Origin: Verrucomicrobiales bacterium | GTDB taxonomy: Bacteria; Verrucomicrobiota; Verrucomicrobiia; Verrucomicrobiales; SLCJ01 | Length of the DNA stretch: 13,963 bases | Assembly (NCBI GenBank): GCA_007125835.1 | Contig: SLCJ01000051.1 | Span: forward strand, 1-13,963 | Reading direction: 5' to 3' | Part shown: one piece after another, positions 1 to 7,780 of the stretch | Position numbering within the stretch: position 1 is the first letter of the stretch | Layout: every line of letters begins with the position of its first letter | Notes under the pieces: generated by a model | The model's database searches: none | Seen by the model: only the letters and a program-made list of their open reading frames with translations | What the model was told of the DNA's origin: nothing | Program-made: the position numbers and the translations under genes

Positions 1-733
1 CCCAAACCCCGGCCACCGCTACCACGTCCCCGCCATCGCGGACCACCACCACGTCCTTCTCCGAATATCCCGACCGCTCCAGCGCCTGCCAGCGCGCTTC
101 GTCCCAAACCAGGGCGAGATCATGCCGGGCAGCTTCGCGGTTGAGAAAGTCCGTGACCTCCTCCCGTGAACCGATCCCGCAGCCTAATTCGCAGCCCATT
201 TCGCAGCCGGTTTTTCCCCCGGCCCGGGCAGGGACCGCAAAGACCCGCGTCAGGTAGTCGGCTGCGGCGGTGTAGTGCGGCAGCCCTGTCAGGCGGCTTT
301 CCAGCACCCGCCTCGCTCTCGTGTTAGCGGCATCGATGCTGGTGAACCACAGCGCTGCGTCCACGCCTTGAATCTCGGCGGCCAGAAACGCGTAGCCTTC
401 GCGCAGCACCCTCAAGGCTCCCTTGAGGCCGGGCTCCAGCCGCAACCCGTGCAGATACCCTACCTGGCTCTGCTGCCCGCCGAGCCACGCCGCGCGCACC
501 GACCACGCCCCCACCCCGACCAACCGTCCGTCGCGCCGCGCCACGAGCAAACGCTCGGCGCAGCCCGCCGGCTCCGGGCACGCAAAACAAGACGGCTCCC
601 GCCCGAAACCCATTTGCATGTCGCCGCGCATCGGCACGCGCCGCAGCAGAGCGCGAATGTCCGCGTCGTCGTCGGGCACCGCACGCACAAAAACCACATC
701 GCTCAACTTGCCGGAATGAACCGCCCGTTCCAT
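1..733 (-). CDS. GNAT-type N-acetyltransferase, C-terminus beyond window
   Basis: An open frame of 244 codons starts at 733 and has no stop before the left edge, so the protein is C-terminally incomplete. The first ~20 residues lead into an N-terminal GNAT strand/helix (VVFVRAVPDDDADIRALLRR). A middle strand (RLLVARRDGRLVGVGAWSVR) is followed by the segment VGYLHGLRLEPGLKGALRVL, which corresponds to the acyl-CoA-binding region. The stretch WFTSIDAANTRARRVLES fits the late GNAT helix. I chose ATG 733 because a GGGAG lies 7 bases upstream. The ATG at 740 is in another frame and too close to that GGGAG. The gene overlaps the end of the upstream radical SAM gene by 31 bases, so it belongs to the same operon and may acylate the pathway product or a carrier; that role is inference. 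Residues near 190 contain a Cys-rich micro-repeat (GCEMGCELGCGIG). Substrate unknown. Confidence 0.8.
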   Translation of the reverse strand, partial: MERAVHSGKLSDVVFVRAVPDDDADIRALLRRVPMRGDMQMGFGREPSCFACPEPAGCAERLLVARRDGRLVGVGAWSVRAAWLGGQQSQVGYLHGLRLEPGLKGALRVLREGYAFLAAEIQGVDAALWFTSIDAANTRARRVLESRLTGLPHYTAAADYLTRVFAVPARAGGKTGCEMGCELGCGIGSREEVTDFLNREAARHDLALVWDEARWQALERSGYSEKDVVVVRDGGDVVAVAGVW

Positions 734-2064
734 GATTCATCTCCCAGTGGATAATGGTCGCGCAGGCTCACGTCGCCGCGATGCATGGCATTGATCAGAT
801 AGAAATTCCGCCACATGAATCCATTGGCGCGGTTCACCGGATCAAATCCGCGGCGCAGGATGCTCGGCCACGAATAAAACCGCCGCCGAGCCTCGATGCA
901 TCCGGCCCGCAAATCCTCCGCCTCAATTCCCCGGGGACGGAACGGAATCCGATTGTACCGGTAGCTGGTGTCCAGCCACCATGCATCGTAGAGCAGACGC
1001 CCTTCGTCTTTCAGCCGCCCATAGAGGGGCGTGCCGGGAAACGGTGTGAGGTGATTAAAGGCCGCGATATAGAACCCGTGTTCGATGGCGAAATCCACCG
1101 TCGGCGCGAAACTCTCCGGCGTGTCGCCATCGTAGCCGAAGACAAAAGTGCCATACACCCGGATCTTGCGCCGCCGCAGGTTCGCCAGCGCCGCCTCGAA
1201 GCCGCCGCGCGCCAGATTGAAGCCCTTGTTCATCGCCGCCAGGTTTCCCGGATTCAGGCTCTCAAAACCAATCAACACCCCTTGGCATCCGCTGCGCACC
1301 ATCAGGTCGAGCATTTCGTCGTCGTGTGCGGTATTGATGCTCGCCTGGCTCACCCACCGCAGCTTGAGTGGAATCAGCGCACGCAGGAATTCCTTCGTCT
1401 TCGCCGGATTCGATGTGATGTTGTCATCGACGAAAAAGATCAGCTTGCTGGTGTGCTTCACCTCTTGCAGCTCCGCCAGGATCGCATCCACCGGGCGCCG
1501 CGTCTGGCTGGCGCTGAACACCGTCTGCACCGCGCAAAAATCGCATTTGAAGTGACACCCCCGGCCAGCCTCCACCAAGCCGACCTTCAGATAACGTTTG
1601 CCCCGGAAAATCGAGCGGTCCGGGCGCACCCCCTCCAGCGAGGGCCGCCCTTCTCCGCGATAAAATTTCTCTAGTTTGCCGTGGCGGAAATCATCCAGCA
1701 GCTGCGGCCACGTCTCCTCCGCCTCGCCCACCACCACGGCCTCAGCGTGCTCCGCCACCTCGTCCGGACAAAGGCTGGGATGAAACCCGCCCATCACCAC
1801 CGGCACACCCCGCGCCCGATACGTGCTCGCAATTTGATAGGCACGCCGCGCCGTGTAGGTCTCGACACTGAGCGCCACCAGGTCCGTGGCTTCATCATAG
1901 GGAATGTCCTCAAGCCGGTCGTCGTAGAAACGGATCTCCACATCCTTTCGTGGCGTCAAGCCCGCCAGTGTCGCCGCCGGCAGAGGCTCCATCTGCCAGG
2001 TGCGCACATACGAACGGTCGCCCACCCGGCGTCCGATGCAGGGATGGATGAGGGTCAGGCGCAT
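703..2064 (-). CDS. B12-binding-domain radical SAM enzyme (fourth of the tandem set)
   Basis: This 453-residue protein has the class B cobalamin/radical SAM layout. A Rossmann-like B12-binding domain covers about residues 1-140, with the GGFHPSLCPDE motif near 92-102 and a VVGEAEETW segment near 111-119. The radical SAM barrel follows, with the [4Fe-4S] cluster cysteines C170, C174 and C177 (GCHFKCDFC). Further family motifs are FVDDNITSN (211-219), GFESLNPGN (266-274), GTFVFGYDGDT (305-315) and TPFPGTPLY (340-348). The C-terminal domain carries WWLDTSYRYN and FRPRG (362-379). Such enzymes reductively cleave SAM and commonly methylate or rearrange unactivated carbon; the substrate here is unknown. 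The gene overlaps its upstream neighbour by 10 bases and has a GGAGGAG 10 bases before the start. It is closest in pattern to the members at 4858-6222 and 3467-4861. Confidence 0.95.
   Translation of the reverse strand: MRLTLIHPCIGRRVGDRSYVRTWQMEPLPAATLAGLTPRKDVEIRFYDDRLEDIPYDEATDLVALSVETYTARRAYQIASTYRARGVPVVMGGFHPSLCPDEVAEHAEAVVVGEAEETWPQLLDDFRHGKLEKFYRGEGRPSLEGVRPDRSIFRGKRYLKVGLVEAGRGCHFKCDFCAVQTVFSASQTRRPVDAILAELQEVKHTSKLIFFVDDNITSNPAKTKEFLRALIPLKLRWVSQASINTAHDDEMLDLMVRSGCQGVLIGFESLNPGNLAAMNKGFNLARGGFEAALANLRRRKIRVYGTFVFGYDGDTPESFAPTVDFAIEHGFYIAAFNHLTPFPGTPLYGRLKDEGRLLYDAWWLDTSYRYNRIPFRPRGIEAEDLRAGCIEARRRFYSWPSILRRGFDPVNRANGFMWRNFYLINAMHRGDVSLRDHYPLGDESWNGRFIPAS
741..745 (-). promoter_or_regulatory. 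Ribosome binding site of the GNAT gene
   Basis: On the minus strand this reads GGGAG, 7 bases before ATG 733. It lies inside the 3' end of the preceding radical SAM gene and decides the start of the acetyltransferase gene. Confidence 0.6.
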
Positions 2065-3470
2065 GTCTTCGATTCTCCTCCCACCTCCGCCTGTCTGCTC
2101 CTTTTGCCCCTGTCAGCCCGCCCGATGATCCAGTCGCAGTTATAATACCGGCTCAGATTGTGGGCGTAGAACCGGTAGCCCAAATTCGTCCCCACCCGCA
2201 CCGGCAGTGGCGCGGGCGAATGCCGGATGCGGCGGAAAATCGAGCGCACGCTGTAGGCGTGTTTCCACGCCGCTTCGATGCCTTCCTGCAGTTCCTGCAC
2301 CGACATTCGCTTCGGCTGAAACACCACATGCTGCCCGTCATACAACTCCCAATCCCGCGTCAGGATGCGCCCCTCCTCCTGCAATCTCAGGTAAAGCGGC
2401 GTGTTGGGGAAAGGCGTCACCACCGCAAAACGCGGCAAATCGACCTTTGCCTCCACGGCAAATTCCGCCGTGCGCAGGAACACATCCGGCTCGTCATCAT
2501 CCAGCCCGAACACGAAACACCCCTGCAAAGCAATCCCGTGCGCGTGCAGCCGCTCGACCACCCGCGCAAATTTCTCCGGCGAATTGAACCCCTTGCCACT
2601 CTCTTGCAGCGCCTTGTTGGAAATCGACTCCAAACCCATCAACAGGCCCCGACAGCCGCTTCGCTGCGCCAGCTCCAGCAGCTCGTCATCATCTGCTAAC
2701 AGCACCGTGCTCAGCCCATACCACTGTATCCGCAGCGGAATCAGCGCCTCGAAAAGCCGCTTTGCGTAGCCGCGATGCGAAATCAGGTTCAGGTCGACAA
2801 AAATCCCGCGCCGCGCGCCCTGCGCCCGGATGTCTGCCACCACTTCCTCCACCGGCTTCTGCAGCGGCTTGCGGCCCCATGCCGTCGGCACCACACAGAA
2901 GTCGCAGTTGTGGATGCAGGCCCGTGTCGCCTCGAACACGTCGCTGGTGATGTAGTGCTTGGACGGCAGCAGCTCGCGCTTGGGAAACGGCCGCCCCGCC
3001 AGACTCAAGTCCGGAGCCTGATGGTAAGCTTCCTTCAATTCCCCCGCCGCGAAATCCCGCAACAACTGCGGCCAAGTGTCCTCCGCATAGCCCACCACGA
3101 TCGCATCCGCATGCGGGCGCGCGTCATCCGGGATCAGGGTAATGTGCGGCCCGCCCATCACCACCGTCATGCCCTTTTTCCGAAATCGCGCCGCCAACTC
3201 ATAAGAGCGCATGGCCGTGCCGGTGATCACCGTAATGCCCACCAGATCCACGTCCAGATCATCCGGCACATCCTGGATCCCCTCGTCGATCAATGTCAGC
3301 TCCGCCGGAAAATCATCCGGCACCAGAGCCGCCAGCGTCGTCAGCGTGAGCGGCTGATAGCGCAACGACTTCTTGAAAATCCCCTTGCGGTGGCGGTAGA
3401 GCGGCCCCTTGGGCGAAATCAGCGCAATGCGCCAGGGACGCGGCGGCGGGCAATCACATGTCGAATTCAT
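2055..3470 (-). CDS. B12-binding-domain radical SAM enzyme (third of the set, divergent)
   Basis: This 471-residue protein has an N-terminal cobalamin-binding domain (about 12-145; MGGPHITLIPDD near 105-116, VVGYAEDTW near 125-133). Its radical SAM barrel has cluster cysteines C185, C189 and C192 (ACIHNCDFC). It is the outlier of the four: FVDDN is replaced by FVDLNLISH (224-232), the strand motif is GCFVFGLDDDE, and the C-terminal domain has WELYDGQHVVFQPKRMS (374-390) instead of the WWL...YR form. The YDxxHVVFxP pattern is the commoner version in B12/radical SAM families, so this gene may have a different origin or substrate position from its neighbours. Its ATG overlaps the stop of the upstream gene (ATGA at 3470-3467) and has no Shine-Dalgarno, so translation probably depends on coupling. 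Reaction unknown. Confidence 0.95.
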   Translation of the reverse strand: MNSTCDCPPPRPWRIALISPKGPLYRHRKGIFKKSLRYQPLTLTTLAALVPDDFPAELTLIDEGIQDVPDDLDVDLVGITVITGTAMRSYELAARFRKKGMTVVMGGPHITLIPDDARPHADAIVVGYAEDTWPQLLRDFAAGELKEAYHQAPDLSLAGRPFPKRELLPSKHYITSDVFEATRACIHNCDFCVVPTAWGRKPLQKPVEEVVADIRAQGARRGIFVDLNLISHRGYAKRLFEALIPLRIQWYGLSTVLLADDDELLELAQRSGCRGLLMGLESISNKALQESGKGFNSPEKFARVVERLHAHGIALQGCFVFGLDDDEPDVFLRTAEFAVEAKVDLPRFAVVTPFPNTPLYLRLQEEGRILTRDWELYDGQHVVFQPKRMSVQELQEGIEAAWKHAYSVRSIFRRIRHSPAPLPVRVGTNLGYRFYAHNLSRYYNCDWIIGRADRGKRSRQAEVGGESKTCA

Positions 3471-4861
3471 AATGTTGATTGGGTTTGGGGACGATGTTTG
3501 ATGCTGTGGCTACGCAGTCCGAATCGCATCCCCTGTTTTTTGTAAGCTTCCTTTCCATAGAGCGGATTGTAAACCAGATAAACACCAAGACGATACGGTG
3601 AACTCAGGTGAGTCTTAAAGTCCCACATCCGTTTGAAGATGGTTCCGGGACGGTTCCACCGATAGCGGCATTCCCAGCATGCCTCGGTCAGCTCGTCCGG
3701 CGACATGTTCTTCGGCACGAACGCGGCATGGTTGAAGCGGTATTCCGGATGCAACCACCATTGGCCGTCCCAGAGGAGCCGGCCTTCCTCCTGCAATCTG
3801 GCATACAACGGAGTGCTTGGATACGGCATCAGGATGTTGAAGGCCGCGAAGCAGAACTTGTTCGATTCGGCGAATTGATAAAGATCCCGGATCGACTCCC
3901 GTGTGTCGTGGTCATGCCCGATCGTAAAAGCCGCCCACGTCTGCTGGTGGAATTTGCGAAGCACTTCGACCTGCTCCTGATAATAGTCCCATGCATCCAT
4001 TTTCTTGCGCACCAGATTGGGCGCTTTTTTCATCAGTGTCAGGTTGCCTGGACTCAGCGACTCGAATCCGATCACATTGCCAAGGCAACCGCTCTCTTCA
4101 AGCAACTCCATCAGTTCCAGATCGTGCGTCATGTCGATCGAGGCCTGCGACACCCAGCGGATGCGCAGCGGAACCAACTCACGCAGAAATGCCTTGGCCG
4201 CCTCGTGATTGGACAGGAAATTGTCATCCACAAAAAAAATGAACTTGCGCTCCTGGCTGGCGATCTCGTCCAGAACCTCTCGGGTCGGCCTCACGAAATG
4301 GCTCCTCGCGAAATACCGGCTGATGGCACAGAAATCACATGGAAACCGGCAGCCCCGGCTGAACTGCATAAGCGTGATCGGAAGGTAGCCCTTGCCCTTG
4401 AACAAATCCCGCCGCGGCAGCACCCCGCCGGACTGCGCCACTCCGGGTGCCCCCTCATAGCGTGGCCTGAGGTATTCGCGGCCGCGACGCAGGTCTTCCA
4501 CCACATCCCCCCAGCCCGTCTCGGCGTCGCCAATGAAAATCGAGTCCGCATGCATCGCCGCCTCATCGGGTGCCAGAGTGGGATGAAACCCACCCAGAAT
4601 CACCGGCACCCCGCGCCGCCTATACTCGGCGGCAATCTCATACGACCGGCGCGCCGTGTAGATCTCCACCGTGATCGCCGCCAGATCCGTGGGTTCATCA
4701 AAAGGAATCTCCTCCATCCGGTCGTCATAAAGCACGCACTCGACGTCCGGCGGCGTAAGCCCCGCCAGCACACCGAGCTGCAGCGGCTCCATCCGCCCCT
4801 CATCCACATAGAGACTGTGCTCCATGCGCCCGATGTTGGGTTTGATAAATGTGATCTTCAT
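3467..4861 (-). CDS. B12-binding-domain radical SAM enzyme (second of the set)
   Basis: This 464-residue protein has a B12-binding domain at about 1-140 (GGFHPTLAPDE near 90-100) and radical SAM cluster cysteines C171, C175 and C178 (GCRFPCDFC). Family motifs include FFVDDNFLSN (209-218), GFESLSPGN (265-273) and MPYPSTPLY (345-353), plus a WWLHPEYRFN C-terminal domain (368-377). Between about 277 and 320 it differs from its paralogs. It carries roughly six extra residues with a charged, aromatic stretch (MDAWDYYQEQ), and the usual FVFGYDGDT becomes FTIGHDHDT, adding two histidines near the expected active-site strand. A GGAG lies 8 bases before the start, and the ATG also overlaps the upstream stop (ATGA at 4861-4858). 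It probably acts in the same pathway as its neighbours; the precise reaction cannot be inferred. Confidence 0.95.
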   Translation of the reverse strand: MKITFIKPNIGRMEHSLYVDEGRMEPLQLGVLAGLTPPDVECVLYDDRMEEIPFDEPTDLAAITVEIYTARRSYEIAAEYRRRGVPVILGGFHPTLAPDEAAMHADSIFIGDAETGWGDVVEDLRRGREYLRPRYEGAPGVAQSGGVLPRRDLFKGKGYLPITLMQFSRGCRFPCDFCAISRYFARSHFVRPTREVLDEIASQERKFIFFVDDNFLSNHEAAKAFLRELVPLRIRWVSQASIDMTHDLELMELLEESGCLGNVIGFESLSPGNLTLMKKAPNLVRKKMDAWDYYQEQVEVLRKFHQQTWAAFTIGHDHDTRESIRDLYQFAESNKFCFAAFNILMPYPSTPLYARLQEEGRLLWDGQWWLHPEYRFNHAAFVPKNMSPDELTEACWECRYRWNRPGTIFKRMWDFKTHLSSPYRLGVYLVYNPLYGKEAYKKQGMRFGLRSHSIKHRPQTQSTL

Positions 4862-6222
4862 ACCGAAAGCTCCGAAAGTTCAGCTGTCCCCCCGGGATCG
4901 TAGCCGCAATTGGGATCGCCAAGTGGCAGACCTTGCTTGCGATGAATCTCCCGGCGCGCGATTAGGTTCGCCCCAAGATAAATCGCCATCCGTTTGGGAC
5001 TTCGCAAATGCGTGCGAAAATCCCCGAATCGGCCGAAAATCGATGACATCGTGTTGAACCGCGTTCGGGCATCATAACATCCATCCGTCAACTCATCTGG
5101 AGTCATCCCCCGCGGGACGAATGTCGCGTCTCCATACCGGAATTCAGGATCGAGCCACCATCGCTCGTGCAGCAGGCGGTTCTCATTGCGAAGCCGCTCC
5201 ATCAGCGGCGCTCGCGGCGTTGGGGTGAGCGGATTGAAATTGGCGAGAAAGAATTTGTGCTCCATCGCGAAATCCACCGTCGCCTCGAAGGAGTCGGTGG
5301 TATCTCCGTCATAGCCAAACACAAATGTTCCGTAGATCATGATTCCCGCATCCTGGAAAATCCGGATCGATTCCGCATAGCCCCCACCCTTGACATTCCA
5401 TCCCTTTCTCATCTGCCGCAGGTTCGCGGGCTGCAGGGACTCGAAGCCCACAACCGCAGTGGTGCATCCGCTGCGCCGCAGAAGATCCATCAGTTCGGGA
5501 TCGCGGGCTATGTCGATCGACACCTGGCATGACCAGGTGATCTTCAACGGAATCAGCGCGCGAAACAGCTCTTTGGCAGATGCGTTGTCCACAAAGATGT
5601 TGTCGTCCACGAGAAAAACATGTTTCCGCCCCGCCGCCTGGATGTCATGAACTACATCGTCAATCGCCCGCTGGCGCAGATGGGTGCCGTAAAACGCCCG
5701 GATCGAGCAAAAGTCGCAGTTGTACCGACAACCGCGCCCGAACTGGACCAGAGAAACCGGCGCGTAGCGCTTGCCCTGGAATATCGAGCGGTCGGGCTGG
5801 CGGCCCGCGATCGAAGCCGATGGATCTCCTTCGTAAATGCGCCGACCGGGACGGCCGGAACGGCGGAAATCCTCCAACAGCGACTCCCAGGCACCTTCCG
5901 CATCGCCGCAAACCAAACAATCGGCGTGGCCCAGCGCCTCCTCCGGTAGGAACGTCGGGTGGTAGCCCCCCATCACCACCGGCGTGCCGTTTTCCCGAAA
6001 GGCACGGGCCAGTTGATAGGCTCGGCGCGCGGTGTGGGTTTCCACCGTCATTGCCACCAGGTCCGCCGGCTCATCAGTGGGAACAGGTTCCAGCCGCTCG
6101 TCATAGAGAACCGTCTCCACATCGTAAGGTGTAAGCGAGCGGAGAATGGCGAAGACCAGCGGCTCCATGGCATCACGGGAACGCCCGGGATTCATGTTCG
6201 GCCTGATAAAAAGAATCTTCAT
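4858..6222 (-). CDS. B12-binding-domain radical SAM enzyme (first of the set)
   Basis: This 454-residue protein has a cobalamin-binding domain at about 1-135 (VVMGGYHPTFLPEE near 82-95, VCGDAEGAW near 104-112). The radical SAM barrel has cysteines C165, C169 and C172 (GCRYNCDFC), VDDNIFVDN (205-213), GFESLQPAN (259-267) and GTFVFGYDGDT (298-308). The C-terminal part carries WWLDPEFRYG and FVPRG (355-372). It lacks a few residues in the N-terminal loop found in the two related members. It is separated from the desaturase gene by only 32 bases and has a GGAG 8 bases before the ATG, the clearest independent ribosome site in the set. It therefore probably initiates the block of four. Its position directly behind a desaturase suggests that unsaturated acyl chains may be the substrate pool; this is inference only. 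Confidence 0.95.
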   Translation of the reverse strand: MKILFIRPNMNPGRSRDAMEPLVFAILRSLTPYDVETVLYDERLEPVPTDEPADLVAMTVETHTARRAYQLARAFRENGTPVVMGGYHPTFLPEEALGHADCLVCGDAEGAWESLLEDFRRSGRPGRRIYEGDPSASIAGRQPDRSIFQGKRYAPVSLVQFGRGCRYNCDFCSIRAFYGTHLRQRAIDDVVHDIQAAGRKHVFLVDDNIFVDNASAKELFRALIPLKITWSCQVSIDIARDPELMDLLRRSGCTTAVVGFESLQPANLRQMRKGWNVKGGGYAESIRIFQDAGIMIYGTFVFGYDGDTTDSFEATVDFAMEHKFFLANFNPLTPTPRAPLMERLRNENRLLHERWWLDPEFRYGDATFVPRGMTPDELTDGCYDARTRFNTMSSIFGRFGDFRTHLRSPKRMAIYLGANLIARREIHRKQGLPLGDPNCGYDPGGTAELSELSV

Positions 6223-6254
6223 GTCTCTGTCTCCATGAAACGGGACGCCTCCGG

Positions 6255-7241
6255 CTATTGCGTCGAGCTGTCATCGTCGGGTTTCACTTCACCCAGCGGT
6301 GCAAGGCTCAGCCGGAAAAGCGAGCGGAAAAATCCGCCGAGAAATTCCCGATAGGATGTCGAGTAAAGGGCGCGCGGCAGCCGGCTCCATACCAGCTTGT
6401 GCGCGCGGTGGAGATGGTAGCTCGGCACCTGCGGAAAAAGATGGTGCTCGAGGTGGTAGTTTTCATGGAGGAAGAGAAAACGCACCAGGGGATTACTGCG
6501 AATGGTGCGGCTGGAAAGGTAGATGTCCTCCATATCACCGAGGGCATGGGAAGCCAGCCCCCGGATGTTGGTCAGCGCCATCATCACCACCGCCGGACCG
6601 AGCCAGTAGGTCAGCAGAGCGGAAAACGGGAAGGTGGCGGCAAGCCACACCACGAAGCCAGCGATCAGTGTCAGCTCCACTGCAATCATTACCTTGGTCC
6701 GCAGCGGCGCGCCTTTCATGCCGAGAAACGGGATCAACAGGATGTATAGCAAGCTGCCGAAGAACAGTTGCAGCAGATAGGCGGCCCAAACCAGCACCGG
6801 CTTGCCGAGGTGCTGCCTGTAGGTTCCATAGTCGAGCCGCCGCCCGAACTCGAAATGGTGGTCGGTGTGGGTCTTGCGGTAGGCACTGGCCGACATCAGC
6901 AGCGGCACCCCGCAGAGAAAACTCCAGAAATGATTCGCTACTCGCGAACGCGCGAGCAAGCCATGCAGCCCCTCGTGGATTAAAATCCCGAGCGTGTTCA
7001 TGGCCACGCCCATCACCAGCACGCCTGCCACCAGCGAAAACACCCCGCCCCGGCCGGAAGCGGCGAGCCAGGCCCCACACAGGTAGATGCACACGAATGG
7101 AGCCACCTCCGCAATCCGCCGCCAGTGCGAAATCCGATGACACCCCTCAATCTCCGCCTCAATTCCGGCAAGGGCCGACGCGTCAATCCGCCGCCTCCCC
7201 GCCTCCGCCTCGCGCTCCGATGCCCGGCCCCCGAATTTCAT
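6255..7241 (-). CDS. Membrane fatty acid desaturase (FADS type)
   Basis: This 328-residue integral membrane protein carries the three histidine boxes of the di-iron membrane desaturase/hydroxylase superfamily: HEGLH (89-93), HTDHH (125-129) and HENYHLEHH (259-267). Hydrophobic helices fall around 46-60, 67-88, 150-172, 184-204 and 208-224. This places the boxes on the cytoplasmic face, as is usual for the family. Such enzymes use O2 and an electron carrier to introduce a double bond (or sometimes a hydroxyl) into an acyl or isoprenoid chain. The N-terminal ~35 residues are charged and variable. The ATG overlaps the stop of the small membrane protein gene (ATGA at 7241-7238) with no clear Shine-Dalgarno, implying coupling. 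Regiospecificity cannot be read from sequence, and a carotenoid or sterol-like substrate is not excluded. Confidence 0.94.
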   Translation of the reverse strand: MKFGGRASEREAEAGRRRIDASALAGIEAEIEGCHRISHWRRIAEVAPFVCIYLCGAWLAASGRGGVFSLVAGVLVMGVAMNTLGILIHEGLHGLLARSRVANHFWSFLCGVPLLMSASAYRKTHTDHHFEFGRRLDYGTYRQHLGKPVLVWAAYLLQLFFGSLLYILLIPFLGMKGAPLRTKVMIAVELTLIAGFVVWLAATFPFSALLTYWLGPAVVMMALTNIRGLASHALGDMEDIYLSSRTIRSNPLVRFLFLHENYHLEHHLFPQVPSYHLHRAHKLVWSRLPRALYSTSYREFLGGFFRSLFRLSLAPLGEVKPDDDSSTQ

Positions 7242-7678
7242 GGGCGGTTCAGTTGCGCATCACCTTCCATCGGTCTCGTCCAGGCAATGACCCCGAACAA
7301 CAGCGCAATGCTGACCAAGGCAAACAAACTCCGCCCCCGCGCCACGCCGAAAATCTCTTCAATCTCCGCCATGAACACCAGCTTGTTGGCCAGCCGAACC
7401 CCGAACAAAAGCAAGGCCGGCATGACAAGAGCCCGCAACCGCACCGGCCTCAGGCACAGCAGCCCCATCATCACCCCGAACGCAAGCAGGTAGGACGCCG
7501 CGAACTTTCCGATCATCGCCATTTGGGCATCGATCACCAGCTCCATTCCCAGAAACAAGCCAGCCACCCCGCCAAGCGCCTCTTCCGGAAACAAAAGAAG
7601 CGCACCGCCCAGCACAAGATGATACACCGCCGCCACGCCGGTCGCGATTCTGAATAAAGTCATTCTCATGGCAGGCAT
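7238..7678 (-). CDS. Small four-helix membrane protein, first gene of the lipid-type operon
   Basis: The 146-residue protein has four predicted membrane helices (about 9-30, 57-77, 82-103 and 117-134). The short polar connections include ELVIDAQMAMIGK between helices 1 and 2 and an acidic MAEIEEIF between 3 and 4. I do not recognise a characterised family; its size and topology resemble small DoxX/DUF4345-like membrane proteins, but I see no diagnostic motif. Its stop overlaps the desaturase start by 4 bases, so it is the leading gene of the operon and may be a partner or membrane anchor of the desaturase (inference). Start choice is uncertain: ATGs at 7678, 7669 and 7663 are all in frame and none has a strong Shine-Dalgarno. 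Confidence 0.75.
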   Translation of the reverse strand: MPAMRMTLFRIATGVAAVYHLVLGGALLLFPEEALGGVAGLFLGMELVIDAQMAMIGKFAASYLLAFGVMMGLLCLRPVRLRALVMPALLLFGVRLANKLVFMAEIEEIFGVARGRSLFALVSIALLFGVIAWTRPMEGDAQLNRP

Positions 7679-7685
7679 TCTATGA

Positions 7686-7700
7686 TTTCCACAGCGGAAA
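7686..7700. other. Short inverted repeat upstream of the membrane-protein operon
   Basis: TTTCC and GGAAA flank a 5-base spacer. On the minus strand, allowing one bulged T, this extends to GATTTTCC/GGAAATC. It lies 8-22 bases before the first operon ATG and could be an operator or a leader hairpin. It may also be chance. Confidence 0.25.
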
Positions 7701-7756
7701 ATCGAGAAAAATCGCAGGCCTTCCTGAGTTTGGGGAGAAAAGTGCTGAGTTTAGCG

Positions 7757-7780
7757 TGAAAACACGGATGAAAACACGGA
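7757..7780. repeat. Perfect 12-base tandem repeat (2 copies)
   Basis: TGAAAACACGGA occurs twice head to tail at 7757-7768 and 7769-7780, in the 228-base gap between gmk and the operon at 1-7678. On the minus strand each unit reads TCCGTGTTTTCA. From memory it resembles dispersed ATCCGTGTTCATCCGTG-type intergenic motifs seen in several environmental bacterial phyla; I cannot confirm that here. The remainder of the gap shows no gene, no convincing terminator and no clear sigma-70 promoter. Confidence 0.7.

Noticed and set aside
3608..4903. A 431-codon plus-strand open frame across the second radical SAM gene
   Set aside because: It is antisense to a gene with intact family motifs; the His/Pro/Arg-rich composition indicates a shadow frame.
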